Shown: in pieces, positions 31,783-40,668 of the stretch
Layout of the letters: every line of letters starts with the position of its first letter
Numbering within the stretch: position 1 is the first letter of the stretch
Assembly: GCF_902703175.1 (NCBI RefSeq)
Contig: NZ_CACRYJ010000025.1
Span: 124,001 to 188,000 of the forward strand
From: Occultella aeris
GTDB taxonomy: Bacteria > Actinomycetota > Actinomycetes > Actinomycetales > Beutenbergiaceae
Direction: 5' to 3'
Length of the DNA: 64,000 nucleotides
The notes under the pieces: generated by a model
What the model was told of the DNA's origin: nothing
Seen by the model: only the letters and a program-made list of their open reading frames with translations
The model's database searches: none
Position numbers and translations under genes: made by a program

Positions 31783-34700
31783 TCAGGACCAGTGCGGAGG
31801 GACATCGCGTCGGAGCCGGTCGTCGTCGGAGTCGGACGCGCCGTCGCCCCAGGCGCGGTCGTCGTCCTCCCAGGCCCGGTTCGGGATCGTCGGCTCGGAC
31901 CGACCGGACGGGCGAGTCGCGTCGTCGGCGTCGCCGATCGACCCCGGCTCCGCGGTCGCGCCGTCGGACTCCGTGGAGTCTGGCTCCGCGTCATCCGTGA
32001 CGCCCGTGCCCGCGTCAGCCCCGGTGACGCCCGAGCTGCCGTCGTCGTCCGGGTCTGCGTCAGCCTCAGTGGTCGCCGTCTGCGCGTCAGTCGCCGCAGC
32101 CGCCGGGCTGGTCGTGGTGGCGAGCCCCGAGCGGCGCACCGCCGCCCCGAGGACGGCGTCCACGTGCGTGCCGCGCCTGGCGATGCCGAGCTCGGCGCGC
32201 AGTTCCTCGCGCAGCTCGTCGGTGGACCGGGGCACGGAGTCGGAGCCGATCCAGGACACCAGGGCATCGAGCTCGTCGTCGCCGTAACGGCTCAACGGTT
32301 GGCCGGGCGTGACGTCGGGACGGTCCCCGCGCAGGCCGGCGATCGGCGCCCTGCCGGCCGGCCGGGACGGCTGCGCACCGACCATCGCCAGGCCGCGGGC
32401 GGATGTCGTGGGCCGGGCCGGGTCCCCCTCGGTGGCGGCGTCGTCGTCATCCCTGAGCTCGGCAGGAGGGGCGCCCGAACCCGGCCGGGTGACAGTCACG
32501 TTCCGCTCCGTCAGCACCGCGTGGACGTCGGCCGCGATCCGCTCGGCCTCACCCTGCGGGTCCATGAACACGGCCGTGGAGAACACCATCCGGACCCGCC
32601 ACCCGCGGTTCGCGAGGCGGTGCACCCAGTGCCGGTCCCGCCGTCGCAGACTCGGCTCGGCCACGTACTCCGGGTCGTCGGTGAGCACGGCGACCAACAG
32701 CTCCCCCGGCAGGTCCGGGTGACCGATGGCCAGCGGGATGCGGACTCCCCCTGGAACCCCGTAGCGCGGCACCACGGTGAGCCCGAGCCGCCAGAGCCGC
32801 TCGGCGAGATCCACGAGCAGCCGGTCGGGTACGTGATCGTCGGTGTCCTCGTCGAGTTCGGCGTGACCGCTCGCGGCGAGACCGAGGACGTCCTTGAGCA
32901 TCCGGGCACCCTCGGAGCGGAGCCGCTCGGGGTCGAGATCCTCCGGGGCGAGGCAGCTGACGACGGTGAGCCGGTGCCGCACGGCGTCCAGCGAGTCGAC
33001 GAGGTACTCGGCACCGTCCGGCCCGGAGATCGCCCCGAACCGGTGCAGGACCCGGCCGTGCGGCGTCTTGCCGTAGCCGAGGCTGAGGATGATCGCGTCC
33101 CGGCGCAGCCCGGCGACCGACTCGACGTCGACGACGGTGAACGCGTCCGTGCCGGACTGGTCGAAGAACGAGGACATCGCGGCGCTGCCGGCAGCCGTGG
33201 AGAGCACGGCCTCACGGACCCGGTCCGCGTGCCGGCTGTTCAACGCGATCACGGCCAGCGACTGCTCCGGCCGGGTGAGCGCGTGGTCGATGACGAGGTC
33301 GACGACCCGGTCCACCTCGGCCTGCACGCTCTCGACCACATCCGAACCGGGAGCCGGCATCCCGGTCCCGTCCACCAGGTCGAGGGTGATCCGAGGGCTG
33401 TGCGGCGGCGCCGGCACCGGCCTGATGATGTCCGCGTAACCGTGCCGGGCGAGGAACGCGGCAATGTCGGTGTCCTGGTCCACCCGGTCCCCGGGCAGGA
33501 TTGCCCGCGGGAGGAGGTCCAGTGCCCGCACCGTCCCGGTGCCGCCTCGGCGGGTGTCGCCGAAGACGACGACCTGCCGGGCCCGGGCGATGGCCGAGAT
33601 GGCCTGCTCGACCGGCAGGTGCTGCACGGCATCGAGCACGAGCAGGTCGACGTCCCGGCCGGGCGGGAGCACCTGTGGCACCACCATCGGCGGGACGATC
33701 CACACCGGCCGCGGGGCCCACGCGACGTCGCCGAACTTGGCCAGCAGCACCTTGAGGTCCGTGGTGCCCCGCATCACCTCGCGGTAGAACTCCTGAGCCC
33801 GTGGACGGTCAGCCGCGATCGCTGCCCGCACTCGCGCGGCCGATCCGGCCAGGACCGGCGCCACCAGGCTCGCGGTCTGGCCCTCGTCCAGCTCCCGGAG
33901 CCGATCCGCGGCCTCGTCCAGGGACTCGGCCTCGAGGCCGGCCATGGCCGGGTCCTCGGCGAGCATCTCCTCCAGCACGCTCGACCACCAGGCAAGATCG
34001 AACTCGGCACCCACCAGGCTCGTCGGCACCCGACGCTGGCTCAGGTCCGCCACCAGTGGCGCCAGGCCGAGGCCGTTGAGCTTGGCGAGCACGGCAGCCC
34101 GCTCGGGCATCTGGCGGGCCGCCGCGTCGTCGGCACCGAGCCGCTCGAGGCGGGTGGCGAGCTCGGCCAGGGGGACCTCGTCGAGGCTGCGGCCGCCGAG
34201 CGTGGAGGCCAGAACCGGGGAGAGCCGGTCGACGAGGTCGGTGACCTCCTGCGCGGTCCGTCCGATCGCCGTCATCTGCTCGGGCACGCGCGGCCAGCCG
34301 CCGCCCGCGCAGTGCCGACGCCACACGTCCCGGCGCGCGGCCACCTCGACCAGTTCCGCGTGCAGGTCACCGACGGTGACACCGGGGCGGAGCAGATCCT
34401 TGGCCTGCTTGCGCAGCCGGCGCCGGGCACCCCAGGACAGGTCCACCTGATGCTGGGCCCGCCACGCCCGGGTGCCGGTCGCGGCAACCATGTCCGTGGC
34501 GGACCGTTCGAACACCTGCGGGGTGAACACGTCCAGTGAGGACTGGATGCCGTCGAGCAGGATCAGCTGCTCGGTCCACTGGCCGAGGCTCTGCGCCTCG
34601 TCGAGGCCGGTCTGCGCCGATGCCGCTGCGACCTGCTCGCGCATCGTCGGCAGCACCTCGTTGAGGGCTCGAACATCCTCGAGGGTGGCCTTGGCGTGGT

Positions 34701-36408
34701 CGGCGCTGGTCAGCTCGGCACCGAACCAGGGCGTGTCCGAGGCTCGGAGCTGGAACGCGCCGAGGGCACCGGCGCGGGCGAGTTCCTCCCGGGCGCGGGT
34801 GCGCTCGTCGGAGTCCATGGTCCGCACCGCGGTACCGGCCAGACGCACCTGGGTGCGCGGTCCGGGCCTGGCCGCGGTCAGTTCGGCCAGTGCCTGTAGC
34901 GCCTGGTAGGCGCTCGCCGACCACGGCGGACGCGGGGTGTGCAGGGCGTTGATGTACCCCGAGAGCCGCTTCCGGGCGGCCACCAGGTCCTGGCGCTGCG
35001 CGGCGACGGCGGCGGGGTCCACCTCCGGGTCGGCCGGGTTCAACCCGTCCACGAGGCGGCGGGCCGCGGTGGTGTTCCAGCTCGGATCGTTGCTCAGGTC
35101 GAGAGCGAGGTCGGCGACGCCGACGGCGCGCATCGCGTCGAGCAGGGCACGTGCGGCCCGACGGGTGCCGGGCACGTACAGCACGCGTTGGCCCTCGGCA
35201 GCCGCCTGGGCCACCACCGCGGTGACGGTGGCCGGCACATCAACCCCGGGCGGGGCGTCGACGAGGACGTGGCCGCCGGCGCGCACCGCGTCCAGCACCC
35301 GGTGCTGGCCCGCGTCCAGGTCCCCGACACCGCGCTCGGTCGTGGGGTCCCGGTCCTCCGGCTCGGCGGCGGGAACGGTCGACCGCAAGGCGGCGCGGGC
35401 TGCGCCGTCCCCCGCGAGCGCGGCCACCACCTCGTGCTCGGCGAGGCCGGCCTGCTGGGCGTCGAGGTCGTCCGCGAGCGCCTGGCCCGGGTGCACGAAC
35501 GCGCCGACGATGATCCGCGCGTCGATCCGGAACTCGGGCAGGGCCCGGCCGAGCTCCTCGATCGTGGCCAGGGCCGGGCTCGGTGAGAAGCCGTGCGCGC
35601 CCATCGTGGACCGCGCCACCTCGGCCGGGTCCACGTCGACCCCGTGCGCGCGCAGTTCGCGCACCAGCACCGAGTTGACCTCGACGGCGGGGTCGAGTTC
35701 GAGGTCGATCTCCGCCTCCGTCCCGTGCCCGGTCAGGCGCACCGGGCGGAGCAGCACGGGTGCGTGCACGAGGCGGGTGGTCGGCGCGATCACGCCCGAC
35801 GCCGGTGTGGCATCGTCCGCGCCCAGCGCGGGCACGGTGCCCGCGTCAGCGGCCAGCTCGACCTCCGCCGTCGCGCCCGGCGCAGGCTCCGCCGTCGGGC
35901 CGTCGTCCGTAGCGGGCGCAGCGGACCTGGCACCGGAGATCTCGGTGCCGGTCGGCGGGGTCGCCGGGTACGGCTCGCGCGCGGCCTCGCCGGGCGACTC
36001 CGTGCGCCAGGTGGCCACGCCCACGGCGACGTAGGTGGGGGCCACCCCGTAGCGCTGGGCGAGTTCCTCGGTCCGGGCCCCCATGACGCGGGCCCGCCGC
36101 CGAGCCTGGGTGAGCGCGGAGCCCTCCCGGACCAGGTTGGACAGCCGGGTCGAGCGGCCCGCGAAGAGTTGCGCGATGCCGCTGGGGTGGGCTGCGGTCA
36201 GATCGACGAGCGCGTCACCGAGCGCGTCCACGTCCCAGAGGGCGCTGCCCCCGGCGAGGTCGGCGAGCCGGTTGCGCCACTGCGCCGTGGCCTCCGCGAC
36301 CGTGCGCTCCCGGGCGGTCGGTTCCGGAGCGGTCTCCTCGTCGGGAGGCTGCGGTGCCGGGGCGGCCTTGCGGCCGCCTGGCAGCGGGAATCGAACGGGC
36401 GGGGTCAC
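31783..36408 (-). CDS. Large DUF4011-type helicase-like protein with degenerate motifs
   Basis: A 1541-residue protein with the layout of DUF4011/UvrD-like superfamily 1 helicase-nucleases: an N-terminal domain of ~330 residues, a RecA1-like core, a helical insertion, a RecA2-like core and a C-terminal Vsr-type nuclease fold, ending in a low-complexity acidic tail and a short conserved domain (YGDDELDALVSWIGSD ... TDELREELRAELGI). Catalytic motifs are altered: the P-loop reads VDAPPGVDVPAT instead of GPPGTGKS, motif II reads LDAVQHLP, motif VI reads DSLDAVRHRLTVVSCL, and the nuclease region reads LAIGHPDLPGELLVAVLTDD. It probably lost both helicase and nuclease activity. GTG 36408 starts it. 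Confidence 0.72.
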   Translation of the reverse strand: MTPPVRFPLPGGRKAAPAPQPPDEETAPEPTARERTVAEATAQWRNRLADLAGGSALWDVDALGDALVDLTAAHPSGIAQLFAGRSTRLSNLVREGSALTQARRRARVMGARTEELAQRYGVAPTYVAVGVATWRTESPGEAAREPYPATPPTGTEISGARSAAPATDDGPTAEPAPGATAEVELAADAGTVPALGADDATPASGVIAPTTRLVHAPVLLRPVRLTGHGTEAEIDLELDPAVEVNSVLVRELRAHGVDVDPAEVARSTMGAHGFSPSPALATIEELGRALPEFRIDARIIVGAFVHPGQALADDLDAQQAGLAEHEVVAALAGDGAARAALRSTVPAAEPEDRDPTTERGVGDLDAGQHRVLDAVRAGGHVLVDAPPGVDVPATVTAVVAQAAAEGQRVLYVPGTRRAARALLDAMRAVGVADLALDLSNDPSWNTTAARRLVDGLNPADPEVDPAAVAAQRQDLVAARKRLSGYINALHTPRPPWSASAYQALQALAELTAARPGPRTQVRLAGTAVRTMDSDERTRAREELARAGALGAFQLRASDTPWFGAELTSADHAKATLEDVRALNEVLPTMREQVAAASAQTGLDEAQSLGQWTEQLILLDGIQSSLDVFTPQVFERSATDMVAATGTRAWRAQHQVDLSWGARRRLRKQAKDLLRPGVTVGDLHAELVEVAARRDVWRRHCAGGGWPRVPEQMTAIGRTAQEVTDLVDRLSPVLASTLGGRSLDEVPLAELATRLERLGADDAAARQMPERAAVLAKLNGLGLAPLVADLSQRRVPTSLVGAEFDLAWWSSVLEEMLAEDPAMAGLEAESLDEAADRLRELDEGQTASLVAPVLAGSAARVRAAIAADRPRAQEFYREVMRGTTDLKVLLAKFGDVAWAPRPVWIVPPMVVPQVLPPGRDVDLLVLDAVQHLPVEQAISAIARARQVVVFGDTRRGGTGTVRALDLLPRAILPGDRVDQDTDIAAFLARHGYADIIRPVPAPPHSPRITLDLVDGTGMPAPGSDVVESVQAEVDRVVDLVIDHALTRPEQSLAVIALNSRHADRVREAVLSTAAGSAAMSSFFDQSGTDAFTVVDVESVAGLRRDAIILSLGYGKTPHGRVLHRFGAISGPDGAEYLVDSLDAVRHRLTVVSCLAPEDLDPERLRSEGARMLKDVLGLAASGHAELDEDTDDHVPDRLLVDLAERLWRLGLTVVPRYGVPGGVRIPLAIGHPDLPGELLVAVLTDDPEYVAEPSLRRRDRHWVHRLANRGWRVRMVFSTAVFMDPQGEAERIAADVHAVLTERNVTVTRPGSGAPPAELRDDDDAATEGDPARPTTSARGLAMVGAQPSRPAGRAPIAGLRGDRPDVTPGQPLSRYGDDELDALVSWIGSDSVPRSTDELREELRAELGIARRGTHVDAVLGAAVRRSGLATTTSPAAAATDAQTATTEADADPDDDGSSGVTGADAGTGVTDDAEPDSTESDGATAEPGSIGDADDATRPSGRSEPTIPNRAWEDDDRAWGDGASDSDDDRLRRDVPPHWS

Positions 36409-36544
36409 CCGACCACGCTAACGAACTCCTGGCCCGGATAGCACTCTGACCCGCCGAGGTGGGGCGTGCAACGGTGCGATCACGGCCACGATCCGCGCCG
36501 ATCGGCGGCGGCCGGGCCGATACCGGCTCCGGACATGGAAGGAC

Positions 36545-36581
36545 GGTGTGCGCCACGCAGGGGGCAGGCGACGCACACCGC
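36545..36581. terminator. Hairpin between DUF488 gene and helicase-like gene
   Basis: CGGTGTGCG pairs with CGCACACCG around a 19-base loop. It follows the DUF488 gene on the minus strand. There is no clear T-run, so termination is plausible but not certain. Confidence 0.45.
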
Positions 36582-36631
36582 CGAGGAAGAGTGTGGCCCG
36601 CAGATGCTCCGAATGCAAACTCCGGCCCGGA

Positions 36632-36967
36632 TCAGTCCTCGAGGTAGCTCTTGAGGACCACCGCCTGGTTGTGTTCGGTGTCCTTCGCGCCGTAGAGCAG
36701 GGTGATGTCGCCGTGGGTGCCGAGGAGATCCCGGAGCGTCGCCACGGCGGCGTTGGCGTCGAGCTCGTCGCGGTAGCGGCGGGCGAACTCCTCGAACTTC
36801 GGCGGCTCGTGCCCGAACCAGGTGCGCAACTCGTTGCTCGGTCCGGCGTCCTTCAACCACACGTCGATGCGGCCCTTGTGCACGCCGCGTGGCCAGATCC
36901 GGTCCACGAGGATCCCGTAGCCCTCGTCGGGGGTACGGTCCTCGTACACCCGCTTGATCGCGATCAT
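36632..36967 (-). CDS. DUF488 (YeaO-like) family protein
   Basis: A 111-residue protein of the DUF488/YeaO family. Recognisable parts are IKRVYEDRTPDEGYGILVDRIWPRGVHKGRIDVWLKD and the ending ITLLYGAKDTEHNQAVVLKSYLED, which together make up nearly the whole protein. The family is widespread but has no assigned biochemical function. ATG 36967 is the natural start. It lies between the helicase-like gene and the AraC-type fusion gene on the same strand, with gaps too long to suggest an operon. Confidence 0.88.
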   Translation of the reverse strand: MIAIKRVYEDRTPDEGYGILVDRIWPRGVHKGRIDVWLKDAGPSNELRTWFGHEPPKFEEFARRYRDELDANAAVATLRDLLGTHGDITLLYGAKDTEHNQAVVLKSYLED

Positions 36968-37048
36968 CGGTCCCCCTCCGGTCTCGGAACAGCGGTACTG
37001 GCACTCACTCCCGGCGCGTCAGGTATGGCCATCGCGACCACCAGGGCA

Positions 37049-38638
37049 TCAACCCATCGGTGGATGCGGCGCGTCCAGTTCCTGTTCCTGGTACTCGCGT
37101 GGTGAGAGTCCGTGGAACTGGTTGAAGGCCCGGCTGAAGTTGGACGCGTGGGTGTAGCCGACCCGGCTTGCGACGGCGCCCGGGCGGGTCCCCCCGGCGA
37201 GGAGGTTGCGGGCGAGGCGCATCCGAGCCGCCTGTCGCCACCTCGCGAAGGACATCCCGGTCTCGCGGCGGAAGGCGCCGTGGACGTCCCGTGGGACATC
37301 GAGGGCACTGCTGCCGATGGTGGAGCCGATCCGGCGCAGGTAGTCGATCGCCGACTCTCGAGCTCGTGGGCTCCTCGGCATCGGCACGGTGCGGGCACGC
37401 TCGAGCGCAACCTGCTCACTGAAGACGTCGAGAATGTGCCGGGGGTCGTATCCCTCGGGGCGCAGGAGCGTGTTCGTGCTGACGGAGCACCAGAGCAGAT
37501 AGGTCTCCCAGGATGGTGGGAACCGAGCGCGCAGCGGCTCGGTGATCCGAGCATCGTCGGGGTCCAGCACGCTGATGGGCAGCTCGACGGCCCCCTCGGG
37601 CACCCCCGTCTCGTTCTCCTGCCCGGCCGGCAGCCAGATGGCCTCTCCGCCCCGACGGGGGTAGGTCGTCTCGCCCACCCGCGCCCAGCCCTCGCCCCGG
37701 TAGATCCAGGAGAGCACGTTGTACTCGATGACCGTTGGCTCGATCCGGGTGGCGTGCACGCTCTGCGACGAAGCCGGCGCACCGGTGCGCAGGTGCGGAG
37801 TCGCTCCTGTCCGGCGGTCCGCCACGACACGCCGCTGCCCACGAGGATCATCCGGGTGCGGGGCCGTCGCCGCAAAGTCACGAGGCGTCATGCCGTGGTG
37901 CTCACGAAAGGCCCGGGTGAACCCGTTCCGGGTGGCGAATCCGGCGCGCGCGGCGACCATACCGACGTCGTAACCGGCGGCCAGGAGCTCGCAGGCCGCA
38001 GCCAGTCGGCACAGCGTCCGCCACTGCGCGAAGGTCATGCCGGTCTGACCGAGGAAGTCCCGGCGCAGCGTGTTCGGGCTGCACGAGGCCAGCGCTGCCC
38101 ACTCGGCGACCGTCTGGTCGAGCGCCGGGTCCCGCAGGATTTCGCGCGCCACCTTCCGGGCCGTGGCCGATCGCGGCATCGGCGGGTAGCGGCCCGGCTC
38201 CACCGCGCCGTCACGGCCCTGGAGGCGTGGCTGGGTGTGGTCGAGCAGCGTGACGAGATCACCGGGAGACACCTGCCGGCCGATGCTCGGCGAGGACCGC
38301 GTGAGGGCGTACGCGTACTGGGCGATCAGCCAGTTCCGCCGGCTGTCGCTGACCGTGAAGCGGGTGGCCCGGGCGGGCGCTCCGGGGACGTCAGTGGGCG
38401 AGACCCAGGTGGGGAAGGCCAGGGAACCAGGCTCCGTCCACATGTCATGGTCGGAGCCCGGCGGAAGCCAGATGCCGGTACCTGACTCGACCCGGTGCTC
38501 CTGCCCGTCCGCCAGCCGCACGTGTGCCTGGCCGGTGTGGACCCACATCATCAGGTGCTCCCGCGCATCCCACGGCTCACCCTTTCGGCACGCAGGGATA
38601 AGAGGCGGAACCGTGGCGATCATCGTCCATCCGGGCAT
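37049..38638 (-). CDS. Tandem fusion of two cupin-AraC regulators
   Basis: A 529-residue protein made of two full AraC-type regulators in series. Half one: cupin-like sensor at about 8-90 (VHTGQAHVRLADG, GTGIWLPPGSDHDMW), then two helix-turn-helices at about 160-262 (VAEWAALASCSPNTLRRDF ... ARAGFATRNGFTRAFREHHGMTPRDF). Half two: cupin at about 290-370 (SWIYRGEGWARVGETTY, GGEAIWLPAGQENETG), then helix-turn-helices at about 420-520 (SRVGYTHASNFSRAFNQFHGLSPREY). A single regulator is normally ~270 residues, so length fits a duplication and fusion. It is divergent from the siderophore operon across an iron box and probably activates it. Confidence 0.85.
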   Translation of the reverse strand: MPGWTMIATVPPLIPACRKGEPWDAREHLMMWVHTGQAHVRLADGQEHRVESGTGIWLPPGSDHDMWTEPGSLAFPTWVSPTDVPGAPARATRFTVSDSRRNWLIAQYAYALTRSSPSIGRQVSPGDLVTLLDHTQPRLQGRDGAVEPGRYPPMPRSATARKVAREILRDPALDQTVAEWAALASCSPNTLRRDFLGQTGMTFAQWRTLCRLAAACELLAAGYDVGMVAARAGFATRNGFTRAFREHHGMTPRDFAATAPHPDDPRGQRRVVADRRTGATPHLRTGAPASSQSVHATRIEPTVIEYNVLSWIYRGEGWARVGETTYPRRGGEAIWLPAGQENETGVPEGAVELPISVLDPDDARITEPLRARFPPSWETYLLWCSVSTNTLLRPEGYDPRHILDVFSEQVALERARTVPMPRSPRARESAIDYLRRIGSTIGSSALDVPRDVHGAFRRETGMSFARWRQAARMRLARNLLAGGTRPGAVASRVGYTHASNFSRAFNQFHGLSPREYQEQELDAPHPPMG

Positions 38639-38680
38639 CGGGCGTCACTGATAACAACATGGGAGTCTACGCACCCTCCT

Positions 38681-38699
38681 GAAGGGTAGGCTCACCTAA
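38681..38699. promoter_or_regulatory. IdeR/DtxR-type iron box
   Basis: GAAGGGTAGGCTCACCTAA matches the IdeR consensus TTAGGTTAGGCTAACCTAA at 15 of 19 positions. It lies between the double AraC regulator and the siderophore operon, 65 bases before the latter's start. An IdeR with all metal ligands is encoded at 50576-51262, so iron-loaded IdeR would repress this operon. Confidence 0.8.
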
Positions 38700-38763
38700 C
38701 CTGGTCTGCGGCCTTGGTTCCCTCGCGCCCACATCCACCACCACGAAGAAGGGCCGCACAGCC

Positions 38764-40668
38764 ATGCCGAAAACGTCGCGCGGCACCACCATGCATCCCA
38801 TCAGCCTGCGCGAGGTGCACGTGGTGCGGGCGGCCGACCTGACCCCGGGGATGCGACGGGTGACGCTGGGCGGGCCGGAGCTGGGGGCATTCACGTCGGC
38901 GAACGGCCTTGACCAGCCCGCATTCCGCACCGATGGGTTCGACGACGAGATCCGCCTGGTCTTCGCGCACCCTGGGCAGAGCCGGCCACTCCTACCGGTG
39001 CAGATCGAGGGCAGCGTGCGGCCGCCCGATGAAGGCAGGGTGCTGAGCAGGGCCTACACGGTCCGACGCTGGGATCCGCGCAGCGGTGAGTTGGACGTCG
39101 ACTTCGCCAAGCACGGCACCGGGATCGCGACCACCTGGGCCGAGCGTGCCGAACCCGGCGACCGGATCCACCTCTTCGGCCCGCTCCTCTCGCACGCCCT
39201 GCCCCACGACGCCGACTGGCTCCTGGTGGCGGGGGACGAGACCGCCCTCCCGGCCATCGGACGGCTCCTCGACGAACTCCATGTGGACACGCGTGCCCAG
39301 GTGTTCATCGAGATCGCCGAGGATGGGCACCGGCAGCCGTTGCGGGACCTGCCCGGTGTGGAGGTGACGTGGCTCGCCCGGGAGGGGGCCGAAGCCGGCG
39401 CCACCACTTTGCTCCTGGATGCTGTCCGCTCCAGCCGGTGGCCCGACGGACGGCCGTTCGCATGGATCGCGGGTGAGCAGGCCGTTGTCCGGGACCTGCG
39501 CCGCCACCTGGTCGGAGAGCGGCAACTACCGAAGACCGAGATCGAGTTCACCGGCTACTGGAAGCGAAGCACCGTGGTCCCGTTGGCCGAGGACGCGGCA
39601 TTGCCCGATCCCGAGAAGAGCTCGGCGGCGGACGAGCGCTTCCATGACCTGATCGAGATCGTCCCTCCGATCGCCATCCGCGCCGCTGCGGGTCTGGGAC
39701 TCGGCGAGCTGATCGCGCAAGGTGTGACAACTCCCGCTGCCCTCGCCGCCGCATCGGGAAGCGACGCGCGGGCGCTGGGAAAGGTCCTGCGGTACCTGCA
39801 CGCGATCGACGTCCTGACCACTACCGCTCCTGGCCACTACGCGCTGACCGAGGTCGGTGAGTATCTGGCGGACGACTACTGGAGCCGTGTCCTCGCGCCA
39901 GACGGTGCACACGCTCGCATGGAGGCCGGCATCGCCGGTCTGGCCGAGTCGGTACGGACCGGCAGCGCCGCCTACGCCTCGGTGACCGGACAGACCTTCG
40001 CCGCGCTCCGCACAGAGCAGTGGTACGAGGACAGGTACCTCGAGGAGGCAGCGGACGACGCGAGCATGCTCGCGGCCGCCATCGCGACCTCACCGGCCCT
40101 GGACGACATCGAGCATGTGGTCATCCACTCGGCCGGCGCGAGCGAGCAGGCGCAGCAGGTGCTCACCGCCCGCCCGGACCTGCGCGTCACTATCTGCGCG
40201 CTGCCCGCACAGGCGCACTGGCTCCGACACGACCTCCCCCGGTCGATCCCGGACCCGGACCGGCGCGCCCGGATCACCGTCGTCGAGCAGTCCATCTTCG
40301 AGGAGGCGCCGGTTGCGGATGCCGTCCTGATCGTCAACGCGCTCGCGGCCCATCCGGACGCCGACGCCGCACACGCCCTGCGACGCACCGCGACGAACCT
40401 CGCCCCCGGCGGCCGGGTGCTCCTGCTGGAGGACCTCTTCGAGGACGAGGCGCTCGACGAGCACCACGCCGAGCACGATCTCCTCGCCCTCACCCGCGAC
40501 GGCACCGGGCTTCGCACCCCGCCGGAACTGCGCTCGGTGATCGAAAGTGCAGGGCTGACCATCACCGCGGTGCACACCATCGGCTGGGGCACCCCCCTCC
40601 ACGAGCTCACCCCCTGGGCAACGGCTGACGTAGCCGTGGCCGAACCCCCTCGAAAGGAACTCTCATGA
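38764..40668 (+). CDS. Siderophore-interacting flavoprotein fused to a methyltransferase-like domain
   Basis: A 634-residue fusion. Residues ~12-270 are a siderophore-interacting protein (SIP): the FAD-binding motif RAYTVRRW at 96-103, then the NAD(P)H-binding half with WLLVAGDETALPAIGRLLDE and ending near EFTGYWKR. SIPs reduce ferric siderophores to release iron. Residues ~295-375 look like the winged-helix dimer domain of plant-type O-methyltransferases, and ~440-620 like a Rossmann methyltransferase fold. The SAM-binding glycine loop reads HVVIHSAGASEQ, lacking the usual GGGxG, so catalysis is doubtful. Starts at ATG 38764, with AAGGG upstream, and overlaps the next gene by 4 bases. Confidence 0.82.
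   Translation: MPKTSRGTTMHPISLREVHVVRAADLTPGMRRVTLGGPELGAFTSANGLDQPAFRTDGFDDEIRLVFAHPGQSRPLLPVQIEGSVRPPDEGRVLSRAYTVRRWDPRSGELDVDFAKHGTGIATTWAERAEPGDRIHLFGPLLSHALPHDADWLLVAGDETALPAIGRLLDELHVDTRAQVFIEIAEDGHRQPLRDLPGVEVTWLAREGAEAGATTLLLDAVRSSRWPDGRPFAWIAGEQAVVRDLRRHLVGERQLPKTEIEFTGYWKRSTVVPLAEDAALPDPEKSSAADERFHDLIEIVPPIAIRAAAGLGLGELIAQGVTTPAALAAASGSDARALGKVLRYLHAIDVLTTTAPGHYALTEVGEYLADDYWSRVLAPDGAHARMEAGIAGLAESVRTGSAAYASVTGQTFAALRTEQWYEDRYLEEAADDASMLAAAIATSPALDDIEHVVIHSAGASEQAQQVLTARPDLRVTICALPAQAHWLRHDLPRSIPDPDRRARITVVEQSIFEEAPVADAVLIVNALAAHPDADAAHALRRTATNLAPGGRVLLLEDLFEDEALDEHHAEHDLLALTRDGTGLRTPPELRSVIESAGLTITAVHTIGWGTPLHELTPWATADVAVAEPPRKELS

Noticed and set aside
31792-34539. A 915-codon open frame opposite the helicase-like gene
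   Set aside because: It is an antisense shadow, rich in Gly/Arg/His with no domains.
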